Below, one piece after another: positions 34,313 through 42,573 of a stretch of 64,000 bases of DNA. The notes below the pieces were generated by a model. That model searched no databases and had not been told where the DNA came from. It saw nothing but the letters and a program-made list of their open reading frames with translations. Each line of letters opens with the position of its first letter. Position 1 is the stretch's first letter. The stretch is from Microbacterium maritypicum (lineage in GTDB: Bacteria; Actinomycetota; Actinomycetes; Actinomycetales; Microbacteriaceae), in the NCBI RefSeq assembly GCF_008868125.1, contig NZ_WAAQ01000002.1:186001-250000 (forward strand), read 5' to 3'. Position numbers and translations under genes: made by a program.

Positions 34313-34858
34313 ATGACCGACAACACCTCTACTCCCTCCGACGAGGCCGCACAGAACGCGGCGCTGCAGAAAGCCGTCATCGTCGGCATGCAGGTCGACC
34401 AGGATCGGCACGTGATCGACGAGGCTGTCCGCTACGCGCGATTGCTGAGCGCGCCGCTGGTCGTCGCGCACGTCGACGTCACGCGCTTCGTGACGTACGA
34501 GGACCCGGACGGCTACGTCCATTCGGCTCCGATCGACATCAACTTCGACGCCGGCGCCGCGGAGTTCGAGGCGGTCGAGGCCACGGCCGCCCGACTTCTG
34601 GCGGGGACCGACATCACCTGGACGGCTCGGCAGCTGGTCGGTGACCCGGCCCTGGCCATCAAGCAGCTCGCCAACAAGCTCGACGCCCAGCTGATCGTCG
34701 TCGGCACGCGCAAACGCGGCATCGGCGAGTCGATCAGGGAGTTCTTCACCGGATCGGTCGCCGCACGTCTTGCGCACCGACAGCATCGTTCGATCCTGGT
34801 CGTGCCGCTCGGCGAGTCGGTGCCGGACGAGCAGAAAGAGATCTGGCCCGAGCAGTAG
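34313..34858 (+). CDS. Universal stress protein (UspA family)
   Basis: 181-residue single-domain Usp protein. It shows the beta-alpha core start KAVIVGMQVDQDRHVIDEAVRYARLL and the nucleotide-binding end LIVVGTRKRGIGESIREFFTGSVAARLAHRQHRSILVVPLG. The G-x2-G-x9-G-(S/T) pattern common to ATP-binding members is approximated by GTRKRGIGESIREFFTGSV. The ATG was chosen for the GAAGGGA nine bases upstream. It is monocistronic and followed by a strong terminator. A stress or dormancy role is general family knowledge. Confidence 0.85.
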   Translation: MTDNTSTPSDEAAQNAALQKAVIVGMQVDQDRHVIDEAVRYARLLSAPLVVAHVDVTRFVTYEDPDGYVHSAPIDINFDAGAAEFEAVEATAARLLAGTDITWTARQLVGDPALAIKQLANKLDAQLIVVGTRKRGIGESIREFFTGSVAARLAHRQHRSILVVPLGESVPDEQKEIWPEQ

Positions 34859-34871
34859 CGGGCGGTTCCGA

Positions 34872-34920
34872 ACACAGAAGAGGCCCCGCAGGCGTATCGC
34901 CTGCGGGGCCTCTTCTGTGT
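34872..34920. terminator. Strong bidirectional terminator after the Usp gene
   Basis: Perfect 23-bp stem with a three-base loop (tat) at 34895-34897. The inner part is gaggccccgcaggcg and its complement. It sits before the convergent padR gene. Confidence 0.92.
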
Positions 34921-35081
34921 ATGTCACCCCCTGTGGATGACGATGCCGTGACGTCGTGCCGACGGTGCGGGGTGCAAGACCGGCGCGGCGCCGAGCGACG
35001 GCTGCGTCATCGGAGAGGAAGGCTCTGTCCGGGGTGGGGTCTCTTCCGGCCGCGGAGACGCTGCGGCGCGGGTCGACCCGC

Positions 35082-35708
35082 TCACGACCGGGAAGCGCTC
35101 AGGGCGACCGTCACGCCGCGTGCCGCAGTGTCCAGTGCCGTCTCGAGCTCGGTCACGACCGACGGCGACAGCGTGCCGCCCTTGGCGATATGGGTGCGCA
35201 GGTCGGTGCGCACCCTGGCTCGGAAGGCGTTGATCACGGCGTCGGCACGGTGCATCTCCTCGCGGCTGACGAGACGGGAATCGTCGGTCGCCGTACGAGG
35301 CCGGTTCTTCGCCGCCGCGCGCTCGCCCTTCTCTGCCGCGGCCAGGTCGGCGCGCAGACTCTTCATCGCGTCTTGCACGCTCTGTCGCACCTCGCTCGCG
35401 ATCAGGCGTACCGAGTCGGTGAGCCCGGCCTCGATGCCGGCGAGGTCGCCCTCGCGAGAGGCGAGCTCTGCCCTGCCGGCATCGGTGATGGAGTAGATCG
35501 TGGTGCGACCGTCGACGGTCTTGGTGACCAGGCCCTCCTCCTCGAGCTTCGCGAGTCGCGGGTAGATGGTGCCGGCGCTGGGCGTGTAGGTGCCGCCGGT
35601 GCGATCGGTGAGCGACTGGATGATGCCGTACCCGTGCTGCGGCGCCTCGGCGAGGAGCGAGAGCAGGTACAGGCGCAGGTCGCCGTGGGAGAAGACGGCG
35701 GGGCTCAT
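35082..35708 (-). CDS. PadR-family transcriptional regulator
   Basis: 208-residue regulator. The winged helix is DLRLYLLSLLAEAPQHGYGIIQSLTDRTGGTYTPSAGTIYPRLAKLEEEGLV, followed by the wing TKTVDGRTTIYSITDAGRAEL. A long helical C-terminal part follows (ADLAAAEKGERAAAKNRPR). The ATG overlaps the stop of the DUF4097 gene (ATGA). It most likely represses its own operon through the two cacgatatat palindromes upstream of the first gene. From context the inducer would be cell-envelope stress or a small molecule, which is inference. Confidence 0.92.
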   Translation of the reverse strand: MSPAVFSHGDLRLYLLSLLAEAPQHGYGIIQSLTDRTGGTYTPSAGTIYPRLAKLEEEGLVTKTVDGRTTIYSITDAGRAELASREGDLAGIEAGLTDSVRLIASEVRQSVQDAMKSLRADLAAAEKGERAAAKNRPRTATDDSRLVSREEMHRADAVINAFRARVRTDLRTHIAKGGTLSPSVVTELETALDTAARGVTVALSASRS

Positions 35709-36544
35709 GCTTCCCACTCCTCGTCTTCCGTGATCGATGCCGGGGTGCGACGGAGCACGGTAACCCCGCCCGAGACGGAGTTCGCGCGCAGGTCGACGAA
35801 TCGTCCGGCGAGCTCTCCGGTCGTGCCGGTGTAGTTGCTGGGGCCCGAGGTGCTGCGCTCGACGCCGTCGATCAGCAGGCGTCCGCTCAGGGACCGGATG
35901 ACGTAGTTCGCGGCCAGTGACTCGTCGAGGCGCACGGTGGTGCCGCCGGAGACCGAGTTGACGTTGATGGTGTTCACGTCGCCCGCGGCATCGACCAGAG
36001 TGGAGCCGGACACGATGTCGACGGTCGCACGGCGCACGGTGCCTGTGACGGCCACGTCGCCTGAGACGCTGTTCGCGGTGATCGAGCCGGTGAGGCCGCG
36101 CACCTGCACGTCGCCGGAGACGGAGTTGACCGTGAGGTCGCCGATCAGGGTGTCGACGATGATGTCGCCGGACACGGTGTTGAGCCTGGCGTCGTTGCGG
36201 AGTCCGGAGACCAGCGCGCCGGCGCTGACGACGCCGAGGTTCAGGGCGATCGCGCGGGGGACCGCCACGCTCACCTCGGCGCGGGGGCCGCCGGAGCCGA
36301 AGTTGCGGAACACCTCGAGGAAGTTGTCCCAACCCAGCTGCGGGTGGTCGATCTCGACCTCGCCGTCGTGCGCCTCGACGCGCAGGTCTTTGGTGGTGAC
36401 GCCGTGCACCTCGATGCGGATGCCCGGTTCGTCGTGGGCGATGATGTCGACCTGTCCGCCGACGAGGCCCACCTTGAGGCGGGTGACGGATTCGATGTCG
36501 ATGACGCGTTCCTCGCCGGGGGCGATGAGCCACTTCTCGGTCAT
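35705..36544 (-). CDS. DUF4097-family beta-helix adhesin-like protein
   Basis: 279-residue protein with repeated NSVSGDV/NTVSGDI units (for example LTVNSVSGDVQVRGLTGSITANSVSGDVAV). These build a right-handed beta-helix typical of DUF4097. No signal peptide or anchor is seen, so it is probably cytoplasmic. Pairing with a PadR regulator is common in actinobacteria, and the function is unknown. The ATG at MTEKWLIAPGEER was chosen for GGAGAAG just upstream. Confidence 0.88.
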   Translation of the reverse strand: MTEKWLIAPGEERVIDIESVTRLKVGLVGGQVDIIAHDEPGIRIEVHGVTTKDLRVEAHDGEVEIDHPQLGWDNFLEVFRNFGSGGPRAEVSVAVPRAIALNLGVVSAGALVSGLRNDARLNTVSGDIIVDTLIGDLTVNSVSGDVQVRGLTGSITANSVSGDVAVTGTVRRATVDIVSGSTLVDAAGDVNTINVNSVSGGTTVRLDESLAANYVIRSLSGRLLIDGVERSTSGPSNYTGTTGELAGRFVDLRANSVSGGVTVLRRTPASITEDEEWEA

Positions 36545-36568
36545 GTCTGCTTCTCCTGGGTTGAGGGT

Positions 36569-36582
36569 CACGATATATCGTG
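36569..36582. promoter_or_regulatory. PadR operator copy 1
   Basis: Perfect palindrome cacgatatatcgtg, 25 bases before the DUF4097 start codon. Confidence 0.7.
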
Positions 36583-36596
36583 TGTTGCCACAATAA

Positions 36597-36610
36597 CACG
36601 ATATATCTCG
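36597..36610. promoter_or_regulatory. PadR operator copy 2
   Basis: cacgatatatctcg, nearly the same as copy 1 and 28 bases away, so probably on the same helix face. Together they form an AT-rich island in high-GC DNA. Confidence 0.65.
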
Positions 36611-36669
36611 ATCCTGTCAAGGGTGTCTGGGAGATAGTGCTCCGCGGCGACGAACCCTGGTGCCCGACG

Positions 36670-37566
36670 TCACGAGCGGGAGAGGTACCACGCGGCAGAC
36701 GAGGGCGCGAGTGAGAACGGCGAGGTGAGGCTCCCCGTGTACACCTGGGCGAGCTTGTCGACATTCAAGTGTCGATCGGCGGCAAGGAAGCGATAGGCGG
36801 GATGCGTCGCGATATCCGTCATGATTGCAGCGTCACTCCGTGGCCCTGGCGCCGGGACGCCGAGCAGATCGATCAACGCGGACACCGTGATGGGTTCGGC
36901 GTTCCCGGCGTGAAAGACCTCCGCTGGCCACCGCCGCGGGCTGACAGCGAGCTCGGCGAGTACGCGTCCCAGAAGCGTGACCTCGATCGCGGTGTGGCGC
37001 GCCGAACCCGCGTCTCCCAGCGAGCCGAATCTGGTCAGGAGATCGCGGATTCCGTCAGCAACCCAACGGTCTCCGTGGCCGAGCACCAGATGCGGTCGTA
37101 CGACCGTTCCGCCTGCGTCGAGAACGATGAGTTCTGCTTCGCGACGTGATTGACTGCGGACCGTTCGCGGCGCGGGCTCTCGAGCGCCTTCGACCAGATC
37201 GTGAAATCGGTGATCGCCGTATACCGCAGCGGTGCTGACGTAGACCAGTGGCCCGTGGGCGTTCTCCTGCCATTCTCGAACGACGTTGCGCGTGCCGTCG
37301 ATGTTGATCGATCTGCACAGGCTCGAGTCGCTCCCGATATAGGAGGCTGAGTGCACGACTGCCGTGGCGCCCGTCAAAGCCAGCCGGAGTTCGCGAGCGT
37401 CTCGAATGTCGACGGGGCGGCCCGCCGGTCCGATCTCACGCCGCGAGAGCGTCCGGACGGTGACGCCCTGTTCGGCCAGGGCGGCCTTGGTGTGACTGCC
37501 GATGAATCCGCTGCTCCCGATCAGTGCCACTTCTGCCGTCGACGGAAGCGAACCGGTGCCGCTCAT
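36670..37566 (-). CDS. NAD-dependent epimerase/dehydratase-like protein of the butyrolactone cluster
   Basis: 298-residue extended-SDR protein. The Rossmann loop VALIGSSGFIGSHTKAAL binds NAD(P). VHSASYIG and LVYVSTAAVYGDH match the family core. The usual Tyr-x3-Lys pair seems to be replaced (RSQSR before REAELIV), so normal epimerase chemistry is doubtful. It is divergent from the butyrolactone-receptor-like TetR gene, with 65 bases between. Related oxidoreductase genes accompany afsA/scbA homologues in Streptomyces, so a role in making or finishing the signal is inferred. Confidence 0.75.
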   Translation of the reverse strand: MSGTGSLPSTAEVALIGSSGFIGSHTKAALAEQGVTVRTLSRREIGPAGRPVDIRDARELRLALTGATAVVHSASYIGSDSSLCRSINIDGTRNVVREWQENAHGPLVYVSTAAVYGDHRFHDLVEGAREPAPRTVRSQSRREAELIVLDAGGTVVRPHLVLGHGDRWVADGIRDLLTRFGSLGDAGSARHTAIEVTLLGRVLAELAVSPRRWPAEVFHAGNAEPITVSALIDLLGVPAPGPRSDAAIMTDIATHPAYRFLAADRHLNVDKLAQVYTGSLTSPFSLAPSSAAWYLSRS

Positions 37567-37631
37567 CGGCGGGCACGGGCGGCACCGGCGGACGGTAGAG
37601 TACTGACGACCCCTGAACACCTGGAGACCTG

Positions 37632-38267
37632 ATGCAGGAACGGGCGCGCACGACTCGACGGAGAATACTCGAAGGCGCCGCGGTGGCGATCCGTCGGTCG
37701 GGATACGCCAACGCTACGCTCGGGGAAATCACGGACGCCGCCGGAGTGACTGCGGGCGCGCTCTATTTTCATTTTCGCTCCAAGGAAGATGTCGCTCGAG
37801 CTCTGGTCGACGAACAGCACCGTATCGTGCGTGAGGCCGCCGCCGAGATCCTCTCGGTGGAGCGCCCGGCCATCACGCAGATGATGCTGCTCTGCGAGGA
37901 CCTCGCGCGACGATTGACGGACGAAGAGATTGTGCGTGCCGGGGTTCGGCTCACCACGGACTCTTCCATCTTCAGCCGACCCGTCACGGATCCCTACCTC
38001 GACTGGCTCGAGCTCTTCACTGAGCTCGCGCGTGCAGCCGATGCGAACAAGGAGACGAACGGCGAGATTCCCCCAGAGGTCCTTTCCCGTTTCATCATTC
38101 CCAGTTTCACCGGGATTCAGTTGGTGTCCGAGACGCTCACGGGGCGGGCTGATCTCAGGGGACGCGTCGGCGAGATGTGGCATGTCCTGGTGAAGGCCGT
38201 GTCACACACCGACCGCAGAGTCGAGTTCATCGATGAGGCGGACCGGATCTTCGGAGATACTGGTTGA
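37632..38267 (+). CDS. Gamma-butyrolactone-receptor-like TetR regulator (ScbR/ArpA family)
   Basis: 211-residue TetR-fold protein. The DNA-binding half reads RTTRRRILEGAAVAIRRSGYANATLGEITDAAGVTAGALYFHFRSKEDVARALVDEQH. The VTAGALYFHF(R/S)SKE motif and the following AEQH-like turn are characteristic of butyrolactone receptors. The ligand half carries TDPYLDWLELFTELARAA. An upstream GGAG and a TAGAGT -10-like box at 37596-37601 support the start. It is divergent from the epimerase-like gene and convergent with the AfsA-like gene, whose 3' end it overlaps by 66 bases. It probably represses the cluster until the hormone binds. Confidence 0.87.
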   Translation: MQERARTTRRRILEGAAVAIRRSGYANATLGEITDAAGVTAGALYFHFRSKEDVARALVDEQHRIVREAAAEILSVERPAITQMMLLCEDLARRLTDEEIVRAGVRLTTDSSIFSRPVTDPYLDWLELFTELARAADANKETNGEIPPEVLSRFIIPSFTGIQLVSETLTGRADLRGRVGEMWHVLVKAVSHTDRRVEFIDEADRIFGDTG

Positions 38268-39131
38268 GGGACTCGTCTGCAGCTTCGCGGAGGCGCAGAC
38301 AGCATGCCTTCCGTCCTGGACGATGATGAACTCGACATCCCGTGTGCCGGGACGAGGGCGAACGTCGAGGAGGGCTTCCGTGCCGAACTCGACGGTGCTT
38401 GAGTAGACGGCGTCGAACGTCTCGAATTCGGCGGTGGGGCAGCGTGTGAGCGCAGCGACCGACTGTCGGAATGCCTCTATCACGGCAACCCCCGGGACGT
38501 GGTCGAGTGGATGATCGAAGTAGAACGGGTGGTGCCCGTCGACATCGAGTGTGGTCTCGTCGTCTACTTGCCGGATGACCACGTCGATCTCGGAGTGTCT
38601 TCCTATCTGGCTCGCACGGATGTTGCTCGCCGGACGTCCGGACGACGGCTGCGCATCTGCGTGCGCACCCCGGAAGCGTCGATAGGTGGAGCTGTCGACG
38701 ATGCGCGCATCGCCGTACCCTGACGCGAGGCTTCCCTGTTCATCGTTGAACTCGAAGCGGATCCGCGTGGACCGGAGCTGCCCATCCGCGGCGAACCTCG
38801 GCGACTCCGCCCATGCTCGCGCCTTCAGTCGGGTGCTCAGCCGCTGCGGGCTCGTCATCTCGAAGCCGAGCCCCAGCATGATGAACTGCTGGGTAGGCGC
38901 AACGCCATACCCGAGGTGACAGATCATGATAGTCGACTGTCGGATCATCTCAGCGAGAAACAGTGAATCGAAGCGGTCGCCCGCGAAGACTTGATCAGGG
39001 GGTCTTCTCAACGTGATCGCGAAGTCCGCACCGTTGTCGATGAACCCCGTGGGCAGCACGGAGTCAGATGACGATCGGTGCACCGTCGACCTGTCGATGG
39101 CGCCATCCTCGGTCGTGATCGTCGGTGCCAC
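38202..39131 (-). CDS. AfsA/ScbA-family gamma-butyrolactone biosynthesis protein
   Basis: 309-residue protein with two AfsA-type hotdog halves. The first has VHRSSSDSVLP and DSLFLAEMIRQSTIMICHLGYGVAPTQQF. The second has HHPFYFDHPLDHVPGVAVIEAFRQ, the family's most recognisable motif. AfsA joins a beta-ketoacyl chain from ACP to dihydroxyacetone phosphate, the first step to A-factor-like butyrolactones. Length matches AfsA/ScbA. The GTG was chosen because it shares its first base with the TAG stop of the permease gene (TAGTG), so this gene is translationally coupled to the ABC operon. Its 3' end overlaps the receptor gene. Confidence 0.88.
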   Translation of the reverse strand: MAPTITTEDGAIDRSTVHRSSSDSVLPTGFIDNGADFAITLRRPPDQVFAGDRFDSLFLAEMIRQSTIMICHLGYGVAPTQQFIMLGLGFEMTSPQRLSTRLKARAWAESPRFAADGQLRSTRIRFEFNDEQGSLASGYGDARIVDSSTYRRFRGAHADAQPSSGRPASNIRASQIGRHSEIDVVIRQVDDETTLDVDGHHPFYFDHPLDHVPGVAVIEAFRQSVAALTRCPTAEFETFDAVYSSTVEFGTEALLDVRPRPGTRDVEFIIVQDGRHAVCASAKLQTSPSTSISEDPVRLIDELDSAVGV

Positions 39132-40336
39132 TATCTGCTCCTCGACATGACGGTGATGAACGGATCGGTCTTCAAGGCCCGCCGTGAGGCGACGACGGAG
39201 ACGACGAGGCAGAAGAGGGCCACGACCAGTGCCAGGACAGGCACCGCGAGCGCGCCGGTGAGAACCAATGGCGGAGCGACACCGGGCACGAGCGCGACGA
39301 CGAGCAACGCGCCGATCGACACGCCCGCCAGCGCACCGCCGAACGCACCGGCGAGGCTGCCGGCCGCGACGTCGAGAGCGATGAGGTGCTTGACGTCGCG
39401 GGATGTCCACCCGTGGATCCGGAGGAGTGCGAACTCCGGGGCTCTGCGTTCCAGGGAACCGCGCACAGCACGAGAGAGCTGGAGCAGAAGGAGGACGGCG
39501 CTCCCGCATGCGGCGACCAGGAGGATCTGCGGGAAGATCGCAAAGATCCCCGGCAGAGTTCCGAGTCGGTCGCCCACCGGCACGGCGGTGAATCCCAGAT
39601 CCCGGAGCTCGGCAGTGACCTGCGGTACCTCGTCGGACGATGCGGAGGTCACGGTGACCGCCGTCAATCCGACAGTCGCAAGATAATCGTCGGCAGGCAA
39701 GCCTCCCCGCGCCGCCAGGAGCTCGAGCACCAGATCTTCGGATGCGAGGGCGACTCCGGGACCATAGCCCTGCCAGGTCGATTCATAGGACGCGACGAAA
39801 TGCACCTCGCGTTCGCTCAACTCGCCGGTGCTGTCGCCCGTCATCCGCGTGTACGCGACGGGAACCGCTTCGCCGACGAGAGCAGACAGGTCCGATCCGT
39901 CGGCTTTGTCCGGAACCACGATCCCGTCGCCGACGACCTCGCCTGCTGCAGCTTCAGGCAGGTCCGGTGGGAGATTGGCCGGGTTCAGCACATGAAGGGT
40001 GAGGGCCCACGTGCTGCCGTCGGCGGCGTAGATCCCCACTGACGCATTCGGAAGAACGTCCACGACTCCAGAGATCGCCGCCATCCGCTCTATGTCTTTC
40101 GATGTGATGCCGCCGATCTGGTCCTCCGCGCCTGCGGCCGGCGTCACGTCAACTTGTGTCAGTGCTGTGCTCGAGACCTCCTGCGCCCTCACGAATCCCG
40201 AGAGCACGGCCACCGGGGTCAAGATGGCGCTCAGGACGAGCGTCGCGAAAGCGACGGGGAGAACCAAGTCTCGGGCGGTCGAGAATCGCCGGCGCACGGA
40301 GAGGGCGAACCACTGGCTGGGGCGGGGAAAACTCAC
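39131..40336 (-). CDS. FtsX/MacB-type ABC transporter permease
   Basis: 401-residue permease with the FtsX layout. A first helix (LVLPVAFATLVLSAILTPVAVLSGF, about 24-48) is followed by a large extracellular domain (about 50-270) and three C-terminal helices (ILLVAACGSAVLLLL, AGAFGGALAGVSIGALLVVALVPG, LAVPVLALVVALFCLVVSVVAS). The intracellular loop FALLRIHGWTSRDVKHL is typical. Such transporters export peptides or lipoproteins, or sense envelope signals. The GTG overlaps the ATPase stop (GTGA). It is the fourth gene of the secreted-protein/AfsA operon. Confidence 0.85.
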   Translation of the reverse strand: MSFPRPSQWFALSVRRRFSTARDLVLPVAFATLVLSAILTPVAVLSGFVRAQEVSSTALTQVDVTPAAGAEDQIGGITSKDIERMAAISGVVDVLPNASVGIYAADGSTWALTLHVLNPANLPPDLPEAAAGEVVGDGIVVPDKADGSDLSALVGEAVPVAYTRMTGDSTGELSEREVHFVASYESTWQGYGPGVALASEDLVLELLAARGGLPADDYLATVGLTAVTVTSASSDEVPQVTAELRDLGFTAVPVGDRLGTLPGIFAIFPQILLVAACGSAVLLLLQLSRAVRGSLERRAPEFALLRIHGWTSRDVKHLIALDVAAGSLAGAFGGALAGVSIGALLVVALVPGVAPPLVLTGALAVPVLALVVALFCLVVSVVASRRALKTDPFITVMSRSR

Positions 40337-40947
40337 AGCTCTCCACCCTCGGATTCGAGCGTCACGACGGCGTCGACGAGCTTCATCACCTGAGGGTCGT
40401 GGGTGGCGATCAGAACCGCGCTTCCTCGGTCGGCGATGGTTCTCAGCGCAGCCATCACCCGCCGACCGTTCGCCTCATCCAGGCTTCCGGTGGGCTCATC
40501 TGCGAGGATCACGTCCGCGTCCTGGGCAATGGCCGCGGCGATGGCCGCTCGTTGGCGCTGGCCGAGAGACAGCGCGGAGGGAGCTGAGTCCGCCAGCTCG
40601 TGCATTCCGAGACCTTCGAGAACCGCGACGGCGCGCCGTTTCGAGGCGCGTCGAGGTGGGCCGAACGCCAGAGCCACGTTCTCCCACAGAGACAGGTCTT
40701 CGAAGAGTGAGCTGTTCTGCGTGATCAACGCACGCGATCCGGCGGCGGAGGTGTCGGTTCCGTTCCACGTGACGCGGCCCGAATCAGGCCGAAGCACGGA
40801 GGCCAGGCAGGCGAGGATCGTGGACTTCCCGGAGCCGGATGGTCCGACCAGCGCTGTGACTCTGCCGGCGTGCGCTTGCAGATTGACATGGGAGATGCCG
40901 CGCGCACTCCCGGGGTATCGGTAGCTCACATCTTCAGCTTGAAGCAT
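40333..40947 (-). CDS. ABC transporter ATP-binding protein (MacB/LolD type)
   Basis: 204-residue ATPase: Walker [11 protein letters not shown]-loop LITQNSSLFEDLSLWENV, signature LSLGQRQR, Walker B VILADEPTGSLD, switch IATHDPQV. The signature is LSLGQ rather than LSGGQ, a mild variant. DEPTGSLD marks the MacB/LolD/FtsE clade that pairs with FtsX-type permeases. The ATG lies three bases after the stop of the lipoprotein gene. Small ATPases of this clade also accompany lactococcin-972-type bacteriocins, a possible parallel only. Confidence 0.9.
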   Translation of the reverse strand: MLQAEDVSYRYPGSARGISHVNLQAHAGRVTALVGPSGSGKSTILACLASVLRPDSGRVTWNGTDTSAAGSRALITQNSSLFEDLSLWENVALAFGPPRRASKRRAVAVLEGLGMHELADSAPSALSLGQRQRAAIAAAIAQDADVILADEPTGSLDEANGRRVMAALRTIADRGSAVLIATHDPQVMKLVDAVVTLESEGGEL

Positions 40948-40950
40948 CGA

Positions 40951-42573
40951 TCACTCGGTCCAATTCTCAATTCGTGCACGGAGCAACTCCAGTGGCAGTG
41001 GGCGCGCCTTGGTGACATACCCGGTCCCCTCTGATTCATCGATCAACGCGATAAGGCCGTCGAGGCTCGCCGACACAGCGTCGCGCATCTCGCTGTCGCC
41101 GCTGCCATCGGTGCCTAGCGCGTGGAGGATCACGTAGCCGGCCGCCGACTGGAAATCCGTCGTCTGCATGGCAGCGGACGCGTCGTCGATATAGTCCTGC
41201 TTGGAGAAGGACAAAGTCTCCCAGCACTCCTTCTGAGACATGGCGAGCATCGCGAGCGACAACGGAGCGTCCTGGGCCCATTGGTCCACCGTCTCGGGCG
41301 TGCAGCCCGGAAGTTCGAGTTCGGCAACGGCAGCCGCTTCGAGGATCCGCGCCGTCGACAGGTCATCGCCGGGTGTCGGAATGCCCAGATCTTCGATGCT
41401 TGCCATCACGGTGCTGCGGACCTCTTCGATCACGCTCGCGGGGCATGCACTGGCCAGGGACTCGCACAGATACAGGATGTCGCTGGCCGAGCCCGCGTCG
41501 GACCATGCCAGGGGGTCGCCCTCCAAGGCCGTTGCGAGACCCTCCGCGATCCAATCCGGAGGCGTATCGATCCCCCGCGTCTTCAGGAGGGTAACCGCGT
41601 CGCGAGTCGCCGCGACGGTCCCCAGTCCTGTCGGCTCGTCGGCCGCCGTGCTGAACACCGCGTCGACGCGGCTCCAGTCGGACACTGCAGCGGCGTTGTG
41701 CTCGAGAATGCCGGACAGCACGGCGGGCGGCATATGAGCGGAAACGAAGTAGTACAGCACCGTCGGGTCGTTCAACTCCGTCGTCGTGCTCTCCGCGCAT
41801 TGCATGATCGTGTCGGGAAGCGTCGCTGCTCGTGACGCGGCGGTGGCCCACGCCTGTCGCCACTGCGTGCATCCTTCCGACGCGATTTCTGACTGAAGCT
41901 GCTCTATGTCCTCGGGGGCCACCGTCGGCGAGGAGGACTCCGCGAGGAGCCCCTGATGCTGCAATGAAACGAACGGCAACGGAAAGCTCTCGACGGATTG
42001 CTGCAGTCTGTCACGGATGTCGTGTGGCACAGCGGCCGCGGCCACTCCGTCGCGACAGGCCATTGCGCTCAACACGTCGGCTGCCAACACGGCCGCGTCC
42101 TCGTCATCGATAGACGGTAGGTCCTTCGCAGAGAGCGCGTCGAGGGCGGCGGCGGCGTCAGGCGAGAGAGCGCTGCGGGCCTTCCGGGAATCTCCGGATG
42201 AGATCTCGCACAGTTGGGAGAAGATCGCCGGAGCATCCTCTGGCGAGCGGTCGGCGAGCCGCCTCAGTTCGACGTCATCCATCGGCTCGGGCTCAGCCCC
42301 AACGTACCGTTGGCTCATGGAGATGGCTGCGACCCCGGCGAGCGTCGCAGTTGCAGGTAGCTCGAGCGAAGCGTGCGCCAGGTCATTGACGCCTCTCAAG
42401 CGGTCGACGTACTCATATGTATCGGCCTGCGTGGCACTCCGCTCGTCCTCCGCAGATGTGCAGCCGGTCAAGCCGATCAGTGTCGCCGTGAGAGCAACGA
42501 TCGCGGGGACGGCCCCCGCGCGTCGTGGCCTCGGGTCTTGACCCGAGGCCACCGTACGCGTGAGGTCTACCAC
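40951..42573 (-). CDS. Large lipoprotein of unknown function in the butyrolactone operon
   Basis: 540-residue predicted lipoprotein. The signal region AGAVPAIVALTATLIGLTGC gives a lipobox Cys followed by TSAEDERSATQ. The rest is helical and acidic with scattered Cys residues (QLCEISSG, SAMACRDG, EGCTQW, TIMQCAES, YLCESLASACPA, LPGCTPE, QKECWE). It looks repeat-like and could form extracellular disulfides. I recognise no family. The GTG at 42573 was chosen; it overlaps the end of the secreted-protein gene by seven bases, so translation is coupled. Its place between the secreted protein and the transporter suggests an immunity, chaperone or receptor role (inference). Confidence 0.72.
   Translation of the reverse strand: MVDLTRTVASGQDPRPRRAGAVPAIVALTATLIGLTGCTSAEDERSATQADTYEYVDRLRGVNDLAHASLELPATATLAGVAAISMSQRYVGAEPEPMDDVELRRLADRSPEDAPAIFSQLCEISSGDSRKARSALSPDAAAALDALSAKDLPSIDDEDAAVLAADVLSAMACRDGVAAAAVPHDIRDRLQQSVESFPLPFVSLQHQGLLAESSSPTVAPEDIEQLQSEIASEGCTQWRQAWATAASRAATLPDTIMQCAESTTTELNDPTVLYYFVSAHMPPAVLSGILEHNAAAVSDWSRVDAVFSTAADEPTGLGTVAATRDAVTLLKTRGIDTPPDWIAEGLATALEGDPLAWSDAGSASDILYLCESLASACPASVIEEVRSTVMASIEDLGIPTPGDDLSTARILEAAAVAELELPGCTPETVDQWAQDAPLSLAMLAMSQKECWETLSFSKQDYIDDASAAMQTTDFQSAAGYVILHALGTDGSGDSEMRDAVSASLDGLIALIDESEGTGYVTKARPLPLELLRARIENWTE

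Noticed and set aside
34921..35081. Short open frames between the Usp terminator and the padR stop
   Set aside because: Arg-rich translations with no ribosome site. The stretch looks like the untranslated 3' side of the padR transcript.
37567..37631. Butyrolactone-receptor binding site between the receptor and epimerase genes
   Set aside because: Only a weak accg-n5-cggt repeat is visible (37584-37596), too short to call.
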